Shown here piece after piece: positions 46,746 to 56,447 of a DNA stretch of 64,000 nt; the stretch's first letter is position 1; each line of letters opens with the position of its first letter. The stretch is from Paenibacillus endophyticus (lineage in GTDB: Bacteria; Bacillota; Bacilli; Paenibacillales; Paenibacillaceae), in assembly GCF_014192395.1 (NCBI RefSeq), contig NZ_JACHXW010000001.1, forward strand, positions 466,028 through 530,027, written 5' to 3'. The notes below the pieces were generated by a model. It ran no database searches and had not been told where the DNA came from. It saw only the letters and a program-made list of their open reading frames with translations. A program made the position numbers and the translations under genes.

Positions 46746-46801
46746 TTGTGCATTCCGTGGAGGATATCGCAATTGCGGCTCTCAAACGCTAGGGGTATGA
46801 T
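46746..46801 (+). promoter_or_regulatory. Candidate promoter with shared 20-bp upstream element (pectate lyase gene)
   Basis: A 20-bp element of the form TTGTGCATNCCRTGGAGRAT (46746-46765) begins 27 bp before the -35 TTGCGG (46773-46778), 17 bp before TATGAT (46796-46801). The same element at the same distance precedes the importer operon at 51566. It is a candidate operator for a common activator such as the AraC protein at 58729. The rest of 46473-46950 has no gene. Confidence 0.55.
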
Positions 46802-46886
46802 GACCGTGACTATAAATAGAGGGGGCGGAAGCGATGACTTAGATACGGTATCTAAACGTATACGGATAGACTTTAAAATTAAATGT

Positions 46887-46900
46887 TGACAACGCTTACA
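46887..46900 (+). promoter_or_regulatory. cre-like catabolite control site
   Basis: TGACAACGCTTACA, one mismatch from the CcpA consensus, lies 50 bp before the pectate lyase start and downstream of the proposed transcription start, where binding would act as a roadblock. Confidence 0.5.
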
Positions 46901-46950
46901 TTTTCAAATTTCCTATTATATGAACAAATATCATTTAGCGGAGGTGCAGG

Positions 46951-49900
46951 ATGAAAAGGCTTCTGGCACACATGCTTTGTTTGGTTCTTTGTTTATCTAT
47001 ATTCCCGTTGCATAATTCTACAGTAAAGGCTGCTGCTACTGTGCTTCAGGCGTTTCCGGGAGCGGAAGGTTTCGGTTATGCTGCAAAAGGAGGACGCGGC
47101 GGCGAGGTTTATCATGTCACAAGCTATGAGCTTACGGGTCCGGGCACCTTCCATGATGCGCTTACGACAGTAGGGGACACGCCGCGCACTATCGTATTCG
47201 ATATATCGGGAGAAATTACTGCTCCCCAGATTATTCTGAGAAATAAATCTAATATCACCATTGCAGGCCAAACTGCTCCGGGGGACGGCGTGACTATCCG
47301 ATCAAACAATATTCGGTTCATTGATTGCAAAGATATTATCATCAGGTATTTGACCTTTCGCATGGGTGAATTAAGCGTCAAGGATGATGCCATGTATTTT
47401 GAAGACTGCCAAAACGTTATCATCGACCACTCCTCTTTTTCATGGGCGACGGATGAAGTCTTGTCCATTAAGAGCAAAGATTATGATCATCCCAGATCCA
47501 AAAATATTACCGTACAATGGTCAATGATTTCGGAGGCTCTTCTTACCCATTCCATGGGCGGTTTAATTGAAATGAATACCATCACCATGCATCATAATCT
47601 CTATGCCCACAATAACGACAGAAATCCAAAAACAAAAGGGCAGATCGATTTTGTGAACAATGTCGTATACAACTGGGGACAGTTTCCGTATGTAGCTGGC
47701 GGGGAGTCCGGTACCAAAGGGTTCGGAAATGTCGTCGGGAACTATTTTATTGCAGGTATTAACTCTGTAGATCCGGAGTATGCCATTGTACGCGGAAATG
47801 AGAACTATCAATTGTATCTCCAAAACAATCGTATTGACAGCAATAAAAATGGTATGTTGGATGGAACAGATACGGGAGCGGGCATGATGGAGGCTGATAG
47901 GCCCAGCATTATGGTGCCAGAGCGGTTTGAATACCCCCTCATTCATACCGAATTACCGGAAGATGCGTACAATCACGTTTTGGATCACTCCGGATCTTCT
48001 CTGGCAAGGGATGCGGTTGATCAGCGGGTTGTTGATCAAGTAAGAAGCCAGACGGGAGCTATTATTGGACATGAGAATGATGTAGGCGGATACCCTCTGC
48101 TGAAAAAAGAATCCAGCCCAGCCGATACAGACCGGGATGGCATGCCTGACGTCTGGGAACAAGCAAGAGGACTGAATCCGAATGATTTGAGCGACGGAAA
48201 CGGTGACAGCAATGGAGATGGCTATACGCATCTGGAGGATTATTTGAATGAGCTGGCGGCTGGCGGCTTCCCTGCCCATTATCCCTTAACCCCGCCGGCA
48301 TGGTCCGGTCCGCCGTTCACACCGCCGGTAGAGCCGGAACCAACGCCTGCTCCAACCCCAGAGACCAGTATGGACGGTGAATGGGTCAGGAATGTCGTCA
48401 TTAACGACAATAGTAAAAATGGAAGCTTAAATGCGTCTAAATGGTCGGTACAACATCATTTTCAGCCAGGCGATGTGGAATATGGAGATCGAACGACCGG
48501 CACCAAAATGTATAAGCTCGTAACCATACCGGATGCACTGAAAGGTTTGGAATGGATTCGGCCCGCTATGGAATCTAGAAGCGCTACGAGCAGTGACCTG
48601 CTCTCCTTCTATCTGGCTGCTGATGCAGATGTGTATGTGGTATACGATACTAGGATTCCGGAGATTCCTGCATGGTTATCCTCCTATGAGGACACAGGCG
48701 AGAATATTACCGATGATCAGCCGGTGCAGTACCGGTTATACAAAAAGCATTATTCAGCAGGTACTTTGGTATCGATGGGGGCGAATGGCAGCACTTCGAA
48801 GGGCAACTACTACGTTGTTCTAAAACCGACAGCTCCGCAAACAGAGCCGCCTGCAGTTCCTCCTTCCGAGTTGACAGCTGATTCTGCATCAGGTGCCGCT
48901 GTATCGCTAAATTGGTCACCGGCGAGCGAAGCAGCCTCTTATCTCGTTTATCGATCCTCTTCCATTAACCATGCATTTAAAGCCATTGGCAGTTCTGAGA
49001 CAGCAGCGTTTGAGGATACGGCCATCGTTCGGGGGATTACTTATCAATATAAAGTGTCAGCTTTGAATGCCGGAGGGGAATCTCCTTACTCCAATATGGC
49101 AGAAGCAGTTACGTTTGATCCATCGCAGCCCGTACCTCCTGTGCCGGCGAGGCTAACTGTAGAAGCGGCAAAGAGCATGAGCGTGGAACTAGGCTGGACA
49201 GCGGTGGACGGAGCCGCAAGCTACAATATTTATAGAGCTGAGGTACAGGAAGGTCCTTACCAAAAGATTGGCGCTTCTTTAACGGAAGAATACACCGATA
49301 AGACGGTGAGTCCTTCTTCTGCCTATTTCTATAAGGTATCGACGATAGGCATTGGCGGCGAGTCCGGCCAGTCAAGCAGTGTTAGTGCCGAGACTAATCC
49401 GCCCGTGCTTCCTCCGCAAGTACCTTCAGGCATTTTAGCAGGTACAGTTACGACCTCATCTATTGAAATATTATGGAATCCAGTAGACGGGGCAGAGAGT
49501 TACAACTTGTATAGAAAAGAAAATGGAGAAAATGGATATGCGAAGGTAGGCAGTACCGAGTCAGCGGTCTACGTTGATGACAGCATTTATGTGACAGAGT
49601 CAGGCTACACCTACAAAATATCAGCTGTAAACGAAATGGGAGAGTCCATGCAAAGCGATGCGCTTACGATTGCAGTGCCTGTACCCGCTACCTCTTCCGA
49701 TCTGACTGTTGGTTTGGTGGGGAAATCATTTGTCGGTCTCATATGGGCAGCCAAAGGCGATGCAACTCAATACAACATATATAGGGAATCCGTTGGCGAG
49801 AGTGTATACAATCCCGGTTCTGCCAAGGTTGGCGCTTATTATGACCGCACGGTAAAGCCGGGTGTCGAATACATGTATTACATCATCGCCCAAAATGCGA

Positions 49901-51159
49901 GCGGAGAATCAGAAAAGTCCAACACCGTGAAGATTAGGACATTGGGAACGTCCGTAGAACCGGACAACACCGACAACACCGACAACACCGTCAAGCCTGA
50001 GATGGGTGTCCCCAAGCCGGTCCTTGATCCCAGAACGGGAGAAGCAAAGATAATGCTGGCGATGAAAGACATTGCGGCTGCTTTTGAGCAGACAGCGGTG
50101 GACAAAGACGGATATAAGACATTTACTGTCGACATCCCTAGGGTTGAAGGAGCGAAGGCTTATACGACGGTACTCCCGGCTGAGTTTCTTACCATTGCCG
50201 ATACAGTCAGACGAATGGAGATAAAAACCGAGTTAGGCACGCTGGCCGTGCCGGCGGGCATGCTCTCAGGCGCTAAGGTTTCGGCGAAAGAAATCGGCAT
50301 ACGAATAGGTAACGGGAATATCGCGGCACTTCCTGCACAGGTGAAGGACAATGCTGGAAATAGCCCGGTTCTCCATTTGGAAGTATGGGCTGACGGCGAA
50401 ATCGTGGAATTTAACGATCTAGAGAAACCTGTATTCGTTTCTGTAGCTTACAAGCCAACAGCCGAGCAGCTGAAAGATCCGGAATATCTTACGGTATGGT
50501 TAATAGATGGGCAGGGAAACATCAAGCCTGTACCTAGCGGAAGGTATGATAAGGAAGCGGGAAGGATCACATTTACAGCCACGCGTACAGGAACATTTTC
50601 CGTTGTGTCTGTTTTTAAACGTTTTGGGGATCTGGAACAGTATGAATGGGCAAAAGACTCGGTAAACGTCTTGGCATCTAAAGGCATCATTAACGGAATC
50701 GGAGAGAATACCTTCGACCCAGCTGCCGCTGTTACCAGAGCGGATTTCACTTTATTGTTGATCAAGACTCTTGGATTGACGGCAAAAGCCGATTCGAATT
50801 TTGCCGATCTGAATGAATCAGCTTATTACTATGAAGCAATAGGCATTGCAAAAGCGCTGGGCCTTGCGAAAGGAGAAGGAGAAAATCGTTTTCATCCGAA
50901 AGAGACGATTAGCAGGCAGGATATGATAGTTTTGACTGCAAGAGCTATGACAATAGCGAAGAAACGGCATGCAGCCGAACTGGATATCAGCCTAGATAAC
51001 TTTGCAGACAGGGAGGATATCGCAGCCTATGCAGCAGAGGACATCGCAATAATGGTTGAAGAAGGCCTGATTAAGGGGAGCGGAAGCAAGATACATCCTC
51101 TTGCGAAAGCGACCAGAGCGGAGGCTGCCGTTCTGCTTTACAGCGTATACAATAAATAA
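46951..51159 (+). CDS. S-layer-anchored pectate lyase (PL1-like) with Fn3 domains
   Basis: This 1402-residue protein has a signal peptide (about 1-30). A parallel beta-helix pectate-lyase domain (about 32-400) has AFPGAEGFGYAAKGGRGG, ITIAGQTAPGDGVTI, DDAMYFEDCQNVIIDHSSFSWATDE and HHNLYAHNNDRNPK, typical of family 1 lyases including the Arg-Asn-Pro region. A calcium-loop segment (DTDRDGMPDVWE, about 395-430) follows, then an uncharacterised beta domain (about 465-640), four Fn3-like domains (about 645-1010), a ZU5-like region and three SLH domains (about 1215-1402). It would cut polygalacturonate by beta-elimination at the cell surface, giving unsaturated oligomers for the importer downstream. 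GGAGGTG precedes the ATG. Confidence 0.92.
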   Translation: MKRLLAHMLCLVLCLSIFPLHNSTVKAAATVLQAFPGAEGFGYAAKGGRGGEVYHVTSYELTGPGTFHDALTTVGDTPRTIVFDISGEITAPQIILRNKSNITIAGQTAPGDGVTIRSNNIRFIDCKDIIIRYLTFRMGELSVKDDAMYFEDCQNVIIDHSSFSWATDEVLSIKSKDYDHPRSKNITVQWSMISEALLTHSMGGLIEMNTITMHHNLYAHNNDRNPKTKGQIDFVNNVVYNWGQFPYVAGGESGTKGFGNVVGNYFIAGINSVDPEYAIVRGNENYQLYLQNNRIDSNKNGMLDGTDTGAGMMEADRPSIMVPERFEYPLIHTELPEDAYNHVLDHSGSSLARDAVDQRVVDQVRSQTGAIIGHENDVGGYPLLKKESSPADTDRDGMPDVWEQARGLNPNDLSDGNGDSNGDGYTHLEDYLNELAAGGFPAHYPLTPPAWSGPPFTPPVEPEPTPAPTPETSMDGEWVRNVVINDNSKNGSLNASKWSVQHHFQPGDVEYGDRTTGTKMYKLVTIPDALKGLEWIRPAMESRSATSSDLLSFYLAADADVYVVYDTRIPEIPAWLSSYEDTGENITDDQPVQYRLYKKHYSAGTLVSMGANGSTSKGNYYVVLKPTAPQTEPPAVPPSELTADSASGAAVSLNWSPASEAASYLVYRSSSINHAFKAIGSSETAAFEDTAIVRGITYQYKVSALNAGGESPYSNMAEAVTFDPSQPVPPVPARLTVEAAKSMSVELGWTAVDGAASYNIYRAEVQEGPYQKIGASLTEEYTDKTVSPSSAYFYKVSTIGIGGESGQSSSVSAETNPPVLPPQVPSGILAGTVTTSSIEILWNPVDGAESYNLYRKENGENGYAKVGSTESAVYVDDSIYVTESGYTYKISAVNEMGESMQSDALTIAVPVPATSSDLTVGLVGKSFVGLIWAAKGDATQYNIYRESVGESVYNPGSAKVGAYYDRTVKPGVEYMYYIIAQNASGESEKSNTVKIRTLGTSVEPDNTDNTDNTVKPEMGVPKPVLDPRTGEAKIMLAMKDIAAAFEQTAVDKDGYKTFTVDIPRVEGAKAYTTVLPAEFLTIADTVRRMEIKTELGTLAVPAGMLSGAKVSAKEIGIRIGNGNIAALPAQVKDNAGNSPVLHLEVWADGEIVEFNDLEKPVFVSVAYKPTAEQLKDPEYLTVWLIDGQGNIKPVPSGRYDKEAGRITFTATRTGTFSVVSVFKRFGDLEQYEWAKDSVNVLASKGIINGIGENTFDPAAAVTRADFTLLLIKTLGLTAKADSNFADLNESAYYYEAIGIAKALGLAKGEGENRFHPKETISRQDMIVLTARAMTIAKKRHAAELDISLDNFADREDIAAYAAEDIAIMVEEGLIKGSGSKIHPLAKATRAEAAVLLYSVYNK

Positions 51160-51213
51160 TTAGATATCCAGTGAACAAGGTGGAAATAAAGGATAAAGAA
51201 CAACGATCCGCCC

Positions 51214-51249
51214 AGAAAACTGCCGGGATTTTAACGGCAGTTTTCTTTT
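51214..51249 (+). terminator. Rho-independent terminator
   Basis: AGAAAACTGCCG and CGGCAGTTTTCT flank an 8-10-base loop and run into TTTT, after the pectate lyase gene. Confidence 0.9.
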
Positions 51250-51479
51250 GTATGCGGCATGTGCCAAGCATTAGAAAGGAATTGAAAAGCAGAGAGGGGA
51301 CGCCGCTGTGCGTCAACAAACCAATCCGCCACAGCATCAACAAATCCGCGGAAGCCTTGCTGCTGCGGTGTTTTTTCATGTCTCGATATGATCATCGGAA
51401 TCGCTAGCGAGCCGTATTTGTTCATCAACCTATCTTGGTTTGAGTACGCTAATCCTCCAAATTGGGAGAGATCGCGGAT

Positions 51480-51536
51480 TTGTGCATGCCATGGAGAATT
51501 GATCGATTGTTTATCAAGCGCTTGAACAGGTAAGAT
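51480..51536 (+). promoter_or_regulatory. Candidate promoter with shared 20-bp upstream element (importer operon)
   Basis: The element seen at 46746 recurs at 51480-51499 with three differences, 27 bp before the -35 TTGTTT (51507-51512), 18 bp before TAAGAT (51531-51536). It drives the operon starting at 51566. The interval 51250-51479 has no recognisable gene. Confidence 0.55.
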
Positions 51537-51565
51537 GGCGGTAACAGAAGCGAAGGAGGTTCACG

Positions 51566-52534
51566 ATGGCAAATGCGCAAGATCATTTGGAGCCTGGCTC
51601 CACTCGCATACCAATCGGGAGATTCAACTTGATGGAGAATCGTTATCTCGTAAATATGCGAAAGTATTGGATGCTCTACGTCATGATACTGCCTGGCATC
51701 ATCTATTATCTCGTATTTAAATACTTACCGCTGGCCGGCAGCGTGATCGCGTTTCAAGACTATCAGATTTTTAAAGGTATGCTGTCAAGCTCATGGGTCG
51801 GCTTCGCCAACTTCAAATTTATATTCACGTACGAAGACTTCTATTTAGTATTAAGAAATACGGCGACAATCGCCCTTTATCAGCTTGTGTTTGGGTTCCC
51901 GGCACCGATCATCTTAGCTCTTCTCTTTAATGAAGTCAGGTTGATGCTGGCCAAACGGGTTATGCAAAGCTTGTTCTATCTCCCGCATTTTTTATCCTGG
52001 GTCGTCGTTGGGGGCATCGTATTCGAGCTGCTGTCGAGCCAGGGCGTCATCAATATGGTGCGAGGATGGTTCGGGCATGAAACGATCCTGTTCATGCAGG
52101 AGCAGCAATACTTCCGCACCATTGTCGTCATATCCGGCATTTGGAAGGATGTGGGCTGGGGAACGATCATTTACTTGGCCGCAATCGCCGGCATTAATCC
52201 GAGTTTATATGAAGCGGCTGTCATGGACGGGGCAAACCGTTGGAAGCAGACGATCCACATTACGCTGCCTACCATGTTCCCTACCATACTCGTATTGTTC
52301 CTATTGAATATCGGCAATTTCTTGGAACTTGGCTTTGATCAGATTTATAATTTATTGACGCCGATGACTTATTCGGTCGGTGATATCATCGAGACGTATG
52401 TTTACCGCGCAGGCGTGCTGCAAGGGCAGTACAGCGTAACGACAGCAATCGGCTTATTCCAGTCGGTCATCGGATTCATGTTATTGTGGATATTTAACCG
52501 CATGGCCCGAAAAACAGAACAGGGGTTGTGGTGA
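51566..52534 (+). CDS. ABC transporter permease, LplB/YtcP-partner type
   Basis: This 322-residue permease has a cytoplasmic N-terminus, six TM helices and the EAA loop SLYEAAVMDGANRWKQTIHITLP. The YWMLYVMILPGIIYYLVFKYLP opening is typical of LplB-family permeases of Paenibacillus oligosaccharide importers. AAGGAGG precedes the ATG. Its stop overlaps the next permease start. It lies in the pectin unit with GH105 and oligogalacturonate lyase, so oligogalacturonides or rhamnogalacturonides are the likely cargo. Confidence 0.93.
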   Translation: MANAQDHLEPGSTRIPIGRFNLMENRYLVNMRKYWMLYVMILPGIIYYLVFKYLPLAGSVIAFQDYQIFKGMLSSSWVGFANFKFIFTYEDFYLVLRNTATIALYQLVFGFPAPIILALLFNEVRLMLAKRVMQSLFYLPHFLSWVVVGGIVFELLSSQGVINMVRGWFGHETILFMQEQQYFRTIVVISGIWKDVGWGTIIYLAAIAGINPSLYEAAVMDGANRWKQTIHITLPTMFPTILVLFLLNIGNFLELGFDQIYNLLTPMTYSVGDIIETYVYRAGVLQGQYSVTTAIGLFQSVIGFMLLWIFNRMARKTEQGLW

Positions 52535-53403
52535 TGAGAAAAACGACAGGAGATCAACTATTCCAGTTTTTCAATTATGCGTTTCTAATCGCTGCGGCTG
52601 CCACGATGCTGCTTCCGCTTCTTCAACTGCTGGCCGTATCCTTCAGTTCGCCGGTCGCAGCCGATTCCAAGATGGTATTCCTATTCCCCGTCGAATTTAC
52701 GACAGCTTCCTGGTCGCACATCCTGCAGAACACGGGGTTGTGGAAGTCGTTCGGTATCACCGTGTATATAACGGTGGCTGGAACTTTTCTGAGCATGCTG
52801 TTCTCGGTGCTGACGGCTTATCCGTTATCGCATCAGCAATTTCTCATCCGTAAGCCGATCATGCTCGGTATTATTATTACGATGATTTTCAATGCGCCGA
52901 TGATTCCGTTTTTTCTTACGGTGCGCGAGCTCGGCATGATGAACTCCTTATGGTCACTCATCTTGCCTGGAGCAATCGGTACGTTCAATATGATCATTAT
53001 CCGCACCTTCTTTTCAGGCATTCCGAAAGAACTTGATGATTCTGCGCGAATTGATGGCTGCAACGAGGCCGGTATATTATTCCGAATTTATTTGCCGCTG
53101 TCAAAGCCGGTGATGGCAACCGTAAGCTTGTTTTACGCGGTAGGCTATTGGAATACCTTTCAGCGGGCGGTATTGTTCATTCGCGATCCGGAGAAATGGC
53201 CGCTGCAAACGAAGCTTCGCGCTTATTTGACCTCGCCGGAGGAGCTGGCGGCAGTCAATCTGGTTCTCGGTGACTACGATTTCAATACGACAACGTTGAA
53301 AGCGGCTACAATATTATTTGCTACCATTCCGATTGTGCTCGTGTATCCTTATTTGCAAAAATATTTTGTCAAAGGCTCTATGCTGGGCTCCTTGAAGGAG
53401 TAG
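52534..53403 (+). CDS. ABC transporter permease, LplC/YtcP type
   Basis: This permease of about 289 residues begins at the ATG overlapping the previous stop (TGATG). Six TM helices; the EAA loop is unusual, ELDDSARIDGCNEAGILFRIYLP, with Asp-Ser in place of the first Glu-Ala, a variant common in the LplC branch. It completes the channel. No ATPase gene is present in the operon. Confidence 0.93.
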   Translation: MRKTTGDQLFQFFNYAFLIAAAATMLLPLLQLLAVSFSSPVAADSKMVFLFPVEFTTASWSHILQNTGLWKSFGITVYITVAGTFLSMLFSVLTAYPLSHQQFLIRKPIMLGIIITMIFNAPMIPFFLTVRELGMMNSLWSLILPGAIGTFNMIIIRTFFSGIPKELDDSARIDGCNEAGILFRIYLPLSKPVMATVSLFYAVGYWNTFQRAVLFIRDPEKWPLQTKLRAYLTSPEELAAVNLVLGDYDFNTTTLKAATILFATIPIVLVYPYLQKYFVKGSMLGSLKE

Positions 53404-53490
53404 CTGGTCTTTTGGCGGGAGAACAAGAGGTATGAAGCCGACTCGCTGGCTTGATATATAGCTTTTATACAATTAAGGGGGACTGAACAC

Positions 53491-55035
53491 ATGATGAAAC
53501 CTGTATTCGGAAAATCGGCCAGAATATTCGTATTGGCATCGCTGCTGGTCGTTTCGATCCTTAGCGGCTGCTCTAACAACGGTGAGAAGCCTGCGGCTTC
53601 GGCCGATGGCACAGACAAGAATGAATCCGTTACGGTAAAAGTATTCAAAAGCCATATGGGCGTAGGAACCATTCCGGACAATGATAATGAGCATGTGAAA
53701 TATGTGGAGGAGAAGACGGGTGTCGTATACGAACTGGTGACGACGGCACCCGGCTCGGAGCCGACGGAATTTCTGAACCTGATGATTGCCTCCGATGATT
53801 TGCCGGACATTCTCCGTCCAATCGGGGGCATCGAGCAGACGTTAATCAAACAGGGCGGCGCTTTGGCGCTAGATGATTTGCTGCCGAAGTACGCGCCGAA
53901 TGTATGGGAGAACATTCCCGAAGAAGCTTGGGATATCGTGAGGTCTGCTTCCCCGGACGGCCATATTTACTATGTGCCTAAGGTGTTCCTCGTCCCCGAG
54001 CGGGCGCCGATGATCCGTCAAGACTGGCTTGACAAGGTGGGACTGCCTGTTCCAAAAACAACAGAGGAGTATAAAGAGGTGCTGCTGGCATTCCGGGACA
54101 AGGACCCGAATGGCAATGGCAAAGCGGATGAGCTGCCTACCTCGGGACGTGAGTTTGGCAAGTGGATGGACCATCTGTTCGGTATGTATGGCGTCGCGAT
54201 GTGGGAAGGCGTACCGGAATGGGATAGCTATGAAGGAGAGATTCAATACGCAGGCGTTACGAAAAATATGAAGGCCGCTATCGCTTATATTCGTGAGCTT
54301 TACGAAGAAAAGCTGCTTGACAATGAGACGTTTCTGAATAAAGGCGATGTCTGGCAGGCCAAAATCAACAACAATTTGGTCGGCAGCTGGTATCATCTAC
54401 CGGCGAACCTCCGGGACCGCTATACGGCGATGCTAAAAGGAGCGCCGGATGCTTATGTCGTCGGCATGCCGATGCCGAAGGCAGAAGGCTATGAAGGATT
54501 CGTTACGCAGAAGAGCATGGGAGAACCAGAATGGATGATCCCGACTGTGGCAAAGGATAAAGCGGAATATTCCCTTAAGCTGCTCGATTTCTTCTATGAC
54601 CAAAGCAATGACGAATTTATTCGCTTTGGTATCGAGGGGCAGCAGCATGAAGTCGTAAACGGCAAGAAGGTCGTGCTTCCGCCAGAGGACAGCCGTCCGA
54701 TCGCGCTTGGAATGCGCAATCTGACGACGAAAGAAGATATGGACGTACGGATTAAGGAGACGATTCCGGAAGACATGCAGAAGATGGTTCAGGATGTCTT
54801 TGCTGTCAGCAGTGCCGACGCGCGCCGCATCGCTGGCGATGGATTGCCGAATACGGTGTACGAAGGTTTCCCGGACATTCAATCGCATAAGCTTTTCCAA
54901 GAGTATCTGACGAAGATCGTCATTGGCGAATGGCCGCTGGAGAAATTTGACGAGTTCATTGACCGTTGGAATAAGGCTGGAGGCGAAGCCGTTACCAAGC
55001 GCGTCCAAGAATGGTATGCCAAAGTGAAGAATTAG
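53491..55035 (+). CDS. Extracellular solute-binding lipoprotein, LplA type
   Basis: This 514-residue lipoprotein has a lipobox with C27 (ILSGCSN) and a large two-lobe fold (VKVFKSHMGVGTIPDNDNEHVKYVEEKTGV, DDLPDILRP, APMIRQDWLDKVGLPVPKTTEEY) typical of the LplA/YtcQ group, longer than family-1 proteins. It hands oligosaccharide to the two permeases just upstream. An AAGGGGG site precedes the ATG pair. Confidence 0.92.
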   Translation: MMKPVFGKSARIFVLASLLVVSILSGCSNNGEKPAASADGTDKNESVTVKVFKSHMGVGTIPDNDNEHVKYVEEKTGVVYELVTTAPGSEPTEFLNLMIASDDLPDILRPIGGIEQTLIKQGGALALDDLLPKYAPNVWENIPEEAWDIVRSASPDGHIYYVPKVFLVPERAPMIRQDWLDKVGLPVPKTTEEYKEVLLAFRDKDPNGNGKADELPTSGREFGKWMDHLFGMYGVAMWEGVPEWDSYEGEIQYAGVTKNMKAAIAYIRELYEEKLLDNETFLNKGDVWQAKINNNLVGSWYHLPANLRDRYTAMLKGAPDAYVVGMPMPKAEGYEGFVTQKSMGEPEWMIPTVAKDKAEYSLKLLDFFYDQSNDEFIRFGIEGQQHEVVNGKKVVLPPEDSRPIALGMRNLTTKEDMDVRIKETIPEDMQKMVQDVFAVSSADARRIAGDGLPNTVYEGFPDIQSHKLFQEYLTKIVIGEWPLEKFDEFIDRWNKAGGEAVTKRVQEWYAKVKN

Positions 55036-55088
55036 GCGGCTTGAGGCAGCCTTTAAGATCGCGAAATAGCAAGAAAGGATGGGTTCAG

Positions 55089-56447
55089 ATGAGAAAACGA
55101 TACGCCATTTGCGGAGTGAGCGGACGTGCGCTGGGCATGTTCGCCAAGCCTATCCTGACCACTTTCGCTGGAAGCTGTGAGCTTGTTGGCCTGCTCGACC
55201 GCGATCCGATGCGCTTTGAGCTGTACCGCTCGAGATACCCGGAGCATGCCGATGTAAGGACCTATGGCGAGAGCGAGTTCGATCGCATGGTCGATGAGAC
55301 GAAGCCGGATGTGATCATCGTCGCGGGCCGCGACGACACGCATGCACAGTACTTGATTGCCGCGCTTGAACGCGATCTGGATGCCATTACGGAGAAACCG
55401 ATGGTGACGACTGGAGCGGATAGCAGGCGCGTTACCGAAGCAGAGAAGGCGAGCAAAGGCACTGTTATTGTGACATTCAATTACCGCTATGCTCCGATTC
55501 ATACGAAGATCAAGGAGATTGTGCAGGAAGGAAAGCTTGGCAGAATAACGTCGATTGACTTGAACTGGTATTTGGATACGTATCATGGCTCTAGCTACTT
55601 CAAAAGGTGGAACCGGGACCGCGAGCTGTCAGGCGGCTTGTCCGTACACAAGAGCACGCATCATTTCGATCTGGTTAACTGGTGGATTGATCAGAGGCCG
55701 GTTGAGGTATTCGCGTTTGGCGCATTGAACTATTATGGCGCAGAGGCAGAGGCGAATCCGAAGAAGGAAGACGGACGCTTCTGCAGTACCTGCGCGTATA
55801 CCGAGGATTGCTCGTATTATTCGCGGTGGAATGCCCGCAGCCGGAATCTGAATGTACCGGATGACCATCTTGGTTCTCTCGAAGCGGGGAAGACCTCGGC
55901 GTTTCCCTACTCGGATTATCGTCCGGATCGCTGTATTTTCGATTCGGAAATCGAAATTGAGGATACGTATACTGCGACCGTGAAATACAGCGGCGGCGCT
56001 CTGCTCAGTTATTCCGTCAACTTCTCGCTGCCGTATGAAGGCTATCGACTTGCCATTAACGGGACGAAAGGAAGAATCGAGACGGTGGAATATCATATGC
56101 CGGGCAGAACCCCTTTCCCTACGCCAGTACAAACGATCGACTACTTTCCGTTGTTTGGCTCGAAGGAAACGATACATGTCGTGCATCGGGAAGGCGGGCA
56201 TGGCGGAGGAGATCCTCTGCTGCTTGAAGATTTGTTCATGGGTGAAGACCGCAGACGGCCGTTCCGAATGTTGTCGGGCGCCGTGGATGGCGCTTATTCG
56301 GTTGCGACGGGCGAAGCGGTATGGCGTTCGGTGAAGGAGCATCGTCCGATCACGATTGAGGAGGTATTGGGCAGCGGCACCGATACATCTGGCAGCGAAG
56401 CGCAGCAATGTCAAGAGAGCCTGAGCGGCCAGGGAGGCAGAGCGTAA
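55089..56447 (+). CDS. Gfo/Idh/MocA-family oxidoreductase
   Basis: This 452-residue NAD(P)-dependent dehydrogenase has a Rossmann fold (RYAICGVSGRALGMFAKPIL; the glycine fingerprint is altered), the conserved Lys in TEKPMVT and the H/D segment STHHFDLVNWW of the C-terminal domain. A Cys-containing insertion (FCSTCAYTEDCSYYSRW) is found in some sugar-acid or glycoside-processing members. The ATG at 55089 follows AAGGATGGG. The gene overlaps the next by TAATG. It probably oxidises a uronic acid or galactoside in the pectin route; this is inference. Confidence 0.88.
   Translation: MRKRYAICGVSGRALGMFAKPILTTFAGSCELVGLLDRDPMRFELYRSRYPEHADVRTYGESEFDRMVDETKPDVIIVAGRDDTHAQYLIAALERDLDAITEKPMVTTGADSRRVTEAEKASKGTVIVTFNYRYAPIHTKIKEIVQEGKLGRITSIDLNWYLDTYHGSSYFKRWNRDRELSGGLSVHKSTHHFDLVNWWIDQRPVEVFAFGALNYYGAEAEANPKKEDGRFCSTCAYTEDCSYYSRWNARSRNLNVPDDHLGSLEAGKTSAFPYSDYRPDRCIFDSEIEIEDTYTATVKYSGGALLSYSVNFSLPYEGYRLAINGTKGRIETVEYHMPGRTPFPTPVQTIDYFPLFGSKETIHVVHREGGHGGGDPLLLEDLFMGEDRRRPFRMLSGAVDGAYSVATGEAVWRSVKEHRPITIEEVLGSGTDTSGSEAQQCQESLSGQGGRA

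Noticed and set aside
49960..49995. Short tandem repeat encoding Asp-Asn-Thr
   Set aside because: Only three units within a linker of the pectate lyase; no sign of a functional repeat array.
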